From positions 1 through 6,829 of the forward strand of contig CANQOM010000087.1 of assembly GCA_947625445.1 (NCBI GenBank): a stretch of 6,829 nt of DNA. The letters run 5' to 3'. Below the pieces are notes generated by a model. The model had not been told where the DNA came from, did not search any database, and saw only the letters and a program-made list of their open reading frames with translations. The position numbers and the translations under genes are program-made. The stretch is from Candidatus Gastranaerophilales bacterium. Lineage in GTDB: Bacteria > Cyanobacteriota > Vampirovibrionia > Gastranaerophilales > Gastranaerophilaceae. Each line of letters starts with the position of its first letter. The stretch's first letter is position 1. Below are positions 3,905 through 6,829 of this stretch, in pieces.

Positions 3905-6274
3905 ATGACTAATCTTCTTAATCAGGTATTAGCTAATAAACCTTTAAATACACCTAATAGTGCGCCTTTTTTTACATTCGATTCTGAAGGAAAAGTAAAA
4001 CCGTTAAATCCGAAAGGTTATTTATTACCTTCAAAAATATTTGCTTCTCCTGTTGATTATGCAAAAGACATAAAAAAAGACGTGTTAAATATCGGAAAAG
4101 CCGCAAAAGGAAAAGCTAATGACCATGAATTAGGAAGAATTAATGACTTGGGAGTAAAAATAGGTTCTTTAGCAATAGCAGCTTATTTATGTGTTAAAAA
4201 TCCGTTAAAATTAAATAAAGTGATGCAATTTGTAGGTTTCGGTTCATTTTTTGCTTCAATGGCATTATTACCTAAATTGTTAATTCAAGCACCTCTTAAA
4301 GCAAGAACGGGTGTTGATATTCATCAAAAATACGTTGATTCTCAGGGTCGTAAGAAAATGTTATTCCAAGATCCTCAATATGATTTAACTGATTTATATT
4401 CTCAAGAAGATTTAGACAGAATCGGTAAAAAATTAAATGTAGCTGAAAATCTTCCTGATAGAAATAGCTTTATAAAACAAAGAGCTAAAAAAGTCGGAGT
4501 TCAAGGTAATACGCTTTGGATGATGTCAGCTGGTGCAGCTCCTATATTTAGTGCTTTAATCTCAAATGTTGCCGAAAAAGGAATAAATATAGGTCTTGAA
4601 AAGTCTGATATGTATCTCGCTAAAAAGAATATAGATACTAAATTAAATCTTAAACCTAAATCTATTGATGCTAAAAATATTAATCATAAAAATGTCTTTG
4701 AAAAATTAAAAGATAAATTCTTTAATAAATCTTATGAAAAATTTATTGCTAATAACATGGAAGCTCCTGTTGATAGTAAAATGGCTAAAAGAATTGCAGC
4801 TCAGTACGGAACAAAAATTAATTCTGCCGAGTTGCAAAGTGCAATAGAAAAAGAAATATTATCAATGGGAATGCCTGAAAGTATTACTCTTGATTCAATT
4901 AAAAATCTTTTAAAAGGTAAAGTATCAGAAGATGTATTTACAAATTTAACCGAAGATCAGGTAAAAATATTAAATGAATCAATAAAAAATAATTCGTTTA
5001 AGAGTATAGGAGAAATTTTATCTGCTGCAACAGGTGGAAATAAACGTCAACAGGTAAAATTAGGAAATGAAATTGCAGAAGTTATAGCCGGTGCAAAAAA
5101 GAAATGTGACACTCCAAAAATCAGTGATATTAAAAAGGCTTTAGACGGACTGCATAATTCAATGTCAGATTTTTCATATAACAAAAATATCTTAGATAAA
5201 TATATTTCATCGGTTGTAGGTGATAAATCAGGTTCTTATATTGCAAATCAATGGGGAAGATTTACAAATAGTGCTGTTAAAGCTTTAGGATTATCTTCCA
5301 AAGAATTAAAAGAATTGTCGCAAGGTAATACAAAAATACTTGAAAATAAGTTAAAAGAACTTGCATCTAATGAAAGTTTATACAATTCAACTATGGATAA
5401 ATTAATTAAATTAGTAAATGATTATGAAGCTAAAACTGGTAAAGCATTTACTGAAACAGTTGAATCAAAAACCAAAGAAATTTGTAAAGATGCCAAAAGA
5501 GCTTTTAATAATGAAGGTTTACATACAATTGCAAATAAAATAACAACTTCATCTAAAGCTGAAGCAAATGAAATTATAGGTACACTTGAAAATTCAATTA
5601 ATTTGAATGTAAAGAATAGGATTTCAGGTGCTTCTTCTTCTTTCTACAGATATATACAAGCACTTGAAGTGTTCAAAAATGCAGGTAACGGTCAATTAGA
5701 AAGTCAAATTACGGAACTTTTAAAAGAACAATTACAAAAATCGGGTTCTGAGTTTGGTGATGATGCTCTTAAACAATCTGCTAAAAAACTTGTTGAAGTT
5801 TGTAAAAAGGTTATCTTAGAAGCTTCTACTGTTGATTATGTTGAAAAATTAAAATCTTCTGGTTTTGAGTTATCTGAAGTTGAATATAAAACAGTTATGA
5901 AGGCATTATTTGATACAAATGCAGATGAGAATATGGTTAAAAAAGGTTTAAGCGGTTTAAGTAAATATAAACAAGAAGTAATGCAAAAAATAGCAAATTG
6001 GCAAAATACAATTACTCCGGAATTAAGCAGAAGGGTAATAGATACTGCAACAAATAGTGCCAATGCCGCAGAAAGAAATAATTTGGCAGGAAAACCAATA
6101 AAAGCAATGATGCAGGATGCTGCAAAACAAATCTATAATTCAAACAAGTGGTTTAAAATATGGATGGGTGCTTCTATTGCAATAGTTGCTGCAACAATTA
6201 CCGCTGGTTTATTAATAGGACGCAAAGGCAAGACAGAAAAAGAAGTTGAGGAGCAAAACAAAACAAATGGCTAA
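3905..6274 (+). CDS. Large predicted membrane protein with long helical domain (long paralog)
   Basis: A 789-residue protein of no family I can name. An N-terminus of about 80 hydrophilic residues precedes hydrophobic segments near 84-97, 107-128 and 203-220. Motifs shared with the upstream protein are APLKARTGVD (129-138), DPQYDLTDLY (156-165), DRIGKKLNV (171-179) and LW at 204-205. Residues from about 225 to 745 are Lys/Glu/Asn/Ser-rich and look almost wholly alpha-helical, with possible short coiled-coil stretches (for example around 465-510); I see no enzyme motif there. A clear membrane helix (about 750-772) ends in a basic stop-transfer RKGK and a short charged tail. Cysteines are at 96, 401, 527 and 633. 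The start has only a distant AAGG about 12 bases upstream and follows the previous stop by one base, so translation is probably coupled. Its stop overlaps the GH13 start by 8 bases. Confidence 0.85.
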   Translation: MTNLLNQVLANKPLNTPNSAPFFTFDSEGKVKPLNPKGYLLPSKIFASPVDYAKDIKKDVLNIGKAAKGKANDHELGRINDLGVKIGSLAIAAYLCVKNPLKLNKVMQFVGFGSFFASMALLPKLLIQAPLKARTGVDIHQKYVDSQGRKKMLFQDPQYDLTDLYSQEDLDRIGKKLNVAENLPDRNSFIKQRAKKVGVQGNTLWMMSAGAAPIFSALISNVAEKGINIGLEKSDMYLAKKNIDTKLNLKPKSIDAKNINHKNVFEKLKDKFFNKSYEKFIANNMEAPVDSKMAKRIAAQYGTKINSAELQSAIEKEILSMGMPESITLDSIKNLLKGKVSEDVFTNLTEDQVKILNESIKNNSFKSIGEILSAATGGNKRQQVKLGNEIAEVIAGAKKKCDTPKISDIKKALDGLHNSMSDFSYNKNILDKYISSVVGDKSGSYIANQWGRFTNSAVKALGLSSKELKELSQGNTKILENKLKELASNESLYNSTMDKLIKLVNDYEAKTGKAFTETVESKTKEICKDAKRAFNNEGLHTIANKITTSSKAEANEIIGTLENSINLNVKNRISGASSSFYRYIQALEVFKNAGNGQLESQITELLKEQLQKSGSEFGDDALKQSAKKLVEVCKKVILEASTVDYVEKLKSSGFELSEVEYKTVMKALFDTNADENMVKKGLSGLSKYKQEVMQKIANWQNTITPELSRRVIDTATNSANAAERNNLAGKPIKAMMQDAAKQIYNSNKWFKIWMGASIAIVAATITAGLLIGRKGKTEKEVEEQNKTNG
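6248..6253 (+). promoter_or_regulatory. Shine-Dalgarno-like site before the GH13 gene
   Basis: GAGGAG inside the end of the 789-residue gene, 13 bases before the ATG at 6267. The match is good but the spacing is long. Together with the 8-base overlap of stop and start, this points to re-initiation by ribosomes finishing the upstream gene. Confidence 0.5.
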
Positions 6275-6829
6275 TATTATAACAAACTATGTAAATATTC
6301 CGTCAACAATCCCTCAGGTTAATAATCAACCTGCTCAAACTTCTGTTGTTAATAATCAAATTCAGCAACAACCTGTTGGTAATAATGTACTTGAACAATA
6401 TATGCAAAATCAAGGATTAATAGCTGCAGTTCGAGTAAATCCTTTAAATAATGAATCAGAAATTCTTCAAAATTATAAAAATGATTTAAGAACAAAGTTT
6501 AAAAATAATGATGCTAAGATTATGGGTGTTATTATAAGAAATCTGGGCGCTCAGGATAAAACAGGCAATCAGTTATTAAGAGAAGGTGATATTAGAGGTA
6601 ACTTTAATAATGCCGTAAACAGATTAGATGAATTAAAAGAATTAGGTATAAATACATTACATGTATTACCTGTAAATCCTCCCGGAAAAGAAAATGCTAT
6701 GGGTACTGCAGGTTCTGTTTATTCACCCAAAAATTTCTTAGAAATTGACCCTGCATTAGATGATAAAAATGATCCGAGAACAGTTAAAGAAGAATTTAAA
6801 GGTTTTATAAATGAATGTCATAAACGTGG
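6267..6829 (+). CDS. GH13 (alpha-amylase family) glycoside hydrolase, N-terminal part
   Basis: The first 187 residues of a protein that runs off the right edge. After an Asn/Gln-rich leader (about 1-50) and a helical stretch, it enters the (beta/alpha)8 barrel of family GH13: a MGVIIRNLG strand (86-94), then GNFNNAVNRLDELKELGINTLHVLPVNPPG (111-140), followed by GTAGSVYSPKNFLEIDPAL (146-164). This matches the usual 'L.yL..LGi..i.l.Pi.p......GY.v.dy..idp' region of GH13. The catalytic Asp and Glu lie beyond the window, so hydrolase, branching or transglycosylase activity cannot be decided. No signal peptide is seen, so it probably acts in the cytoplasm on alpha-glucan such as glycogen or maltodextrin (inference). 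It is the third gene of the operon, overlapping the membrane protein upstream by 8 bases. Confidence 0.85.
   Translation, partial: MANIITNYVNIPSTIPQVNNQPAQTSVVNNQIQQQPVGNNVLEQYMQNQGLIAAVRVNPLNNESEILQNYKNDLRTKFKNNDAKIMGVIIRNLGAQDKTGNQLLREGDIRGNFNNAVNRLDELKELGINTLHVLPVNPPGKENAMGTAGSVYSPKNFLEIDPALDDKNDPRTVKEEFKGFINECHKR
6318..6386 (+). repeat. Degenerate 30-base (10-codon) tandem repeat in the GH13 leader
   Basis: GTTAATAATCAA occurs at 6318-6329 and again exactly 30 bases later at 6348-6359; GGTAATAAT follows another 30 bases later at 6378-6386. In protein this is VNNQPAQTSV, VNNQIQQQPV and GNNV, a 10-residue period at residues 18-41. The region is probably an unstructured linker or leader before the GH13 barrel. 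Confidence 0.6.

Noticed and set aside
1..6829. CRISPR arrays, tRNA or rRNA genes, insertion sequences, phage attachment sites
   Set aside because: No regularly spaced direct repeats, no cloverleaf-like segments, no transposase-like ORFs with terminal repeats and no integrase were seen on either strand.

Overview
The window is AT-rich (roughly 30% GC by eye) bacterial chromosome. Genes are tightly packed, Shine-Dalgarno sites are of the AGGAG type, and stop codons are ordinary TAA and TAG. Base composition, Lys/Asn-rich proteins and the look of the alpha-amylase at the right edge suggest a gut Gastranaerophilales (Melainabacteria/Vampirovibrionia) genome. This is recognition from memory, not proof; an AT-rich Firmicute or other host-associated lineage is not excluded.

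Left third (1-1801, minus strand): a threonine-biosynthesis operon read leftwards, hom (ACT-domain homoserine dehydrogenase) then thrC (threonine synthase, cut by the left edge). Only 9 bases separate the two genes, and the thrC Shine-Dalgarno site overlaps the hom stop codon. Homoserine kinase, the step between them, is not in the window.

Middle (1802-2793): two small single-gene units. A 68-residue Ser/Gly/Cys-rich ORF with almost no charged residues runs rightwards from a good ribosome binding site. A 90-residue double zinc-ribbon protein runs leftwards towards it. They share a 10-bp-stem hairpin that can end transcription from both sides. The 240-base gap 2554-2793 holds back-to-back candidate promoters for the zinc-ribbon gene and for the right-hand operon, plus an inverted repeat just before the operon's first start codon.

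Right part (2794-6829, plus strand): a compact three-gene operon. The first two genes encode unrecognised, predicted multi-helix membrane proteins of 369 and 789 residues, one base apart. Aligned by hand they share a membrane core: a KxLI..PLK...G[IV]D[VI]....Y motif, a P.YDL motif, a [DE][KR]I.KK-type helix start and a later hydrophobic helix around LW, with one more hydrophobic helix at the C-terminus. The 789-residue protein looks like the same architecture with about 500 residues of helical sequence inserted before its last membrane helix. The third gene overlaps the second by 8 bases and encodes the N-terminal 187 residues of a GH13 (alpha-amylase family) enzyme with an Asn/Gln-rich leader built on a 10-residue repeat and no signal peptide. 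The pairing of paralogous membrane proteins with a probably cytoplasmic alpha-glucan enzyme is the least explained part of the window and the best candidate for an undescribed system; its function cannot be read from the sequence alone.
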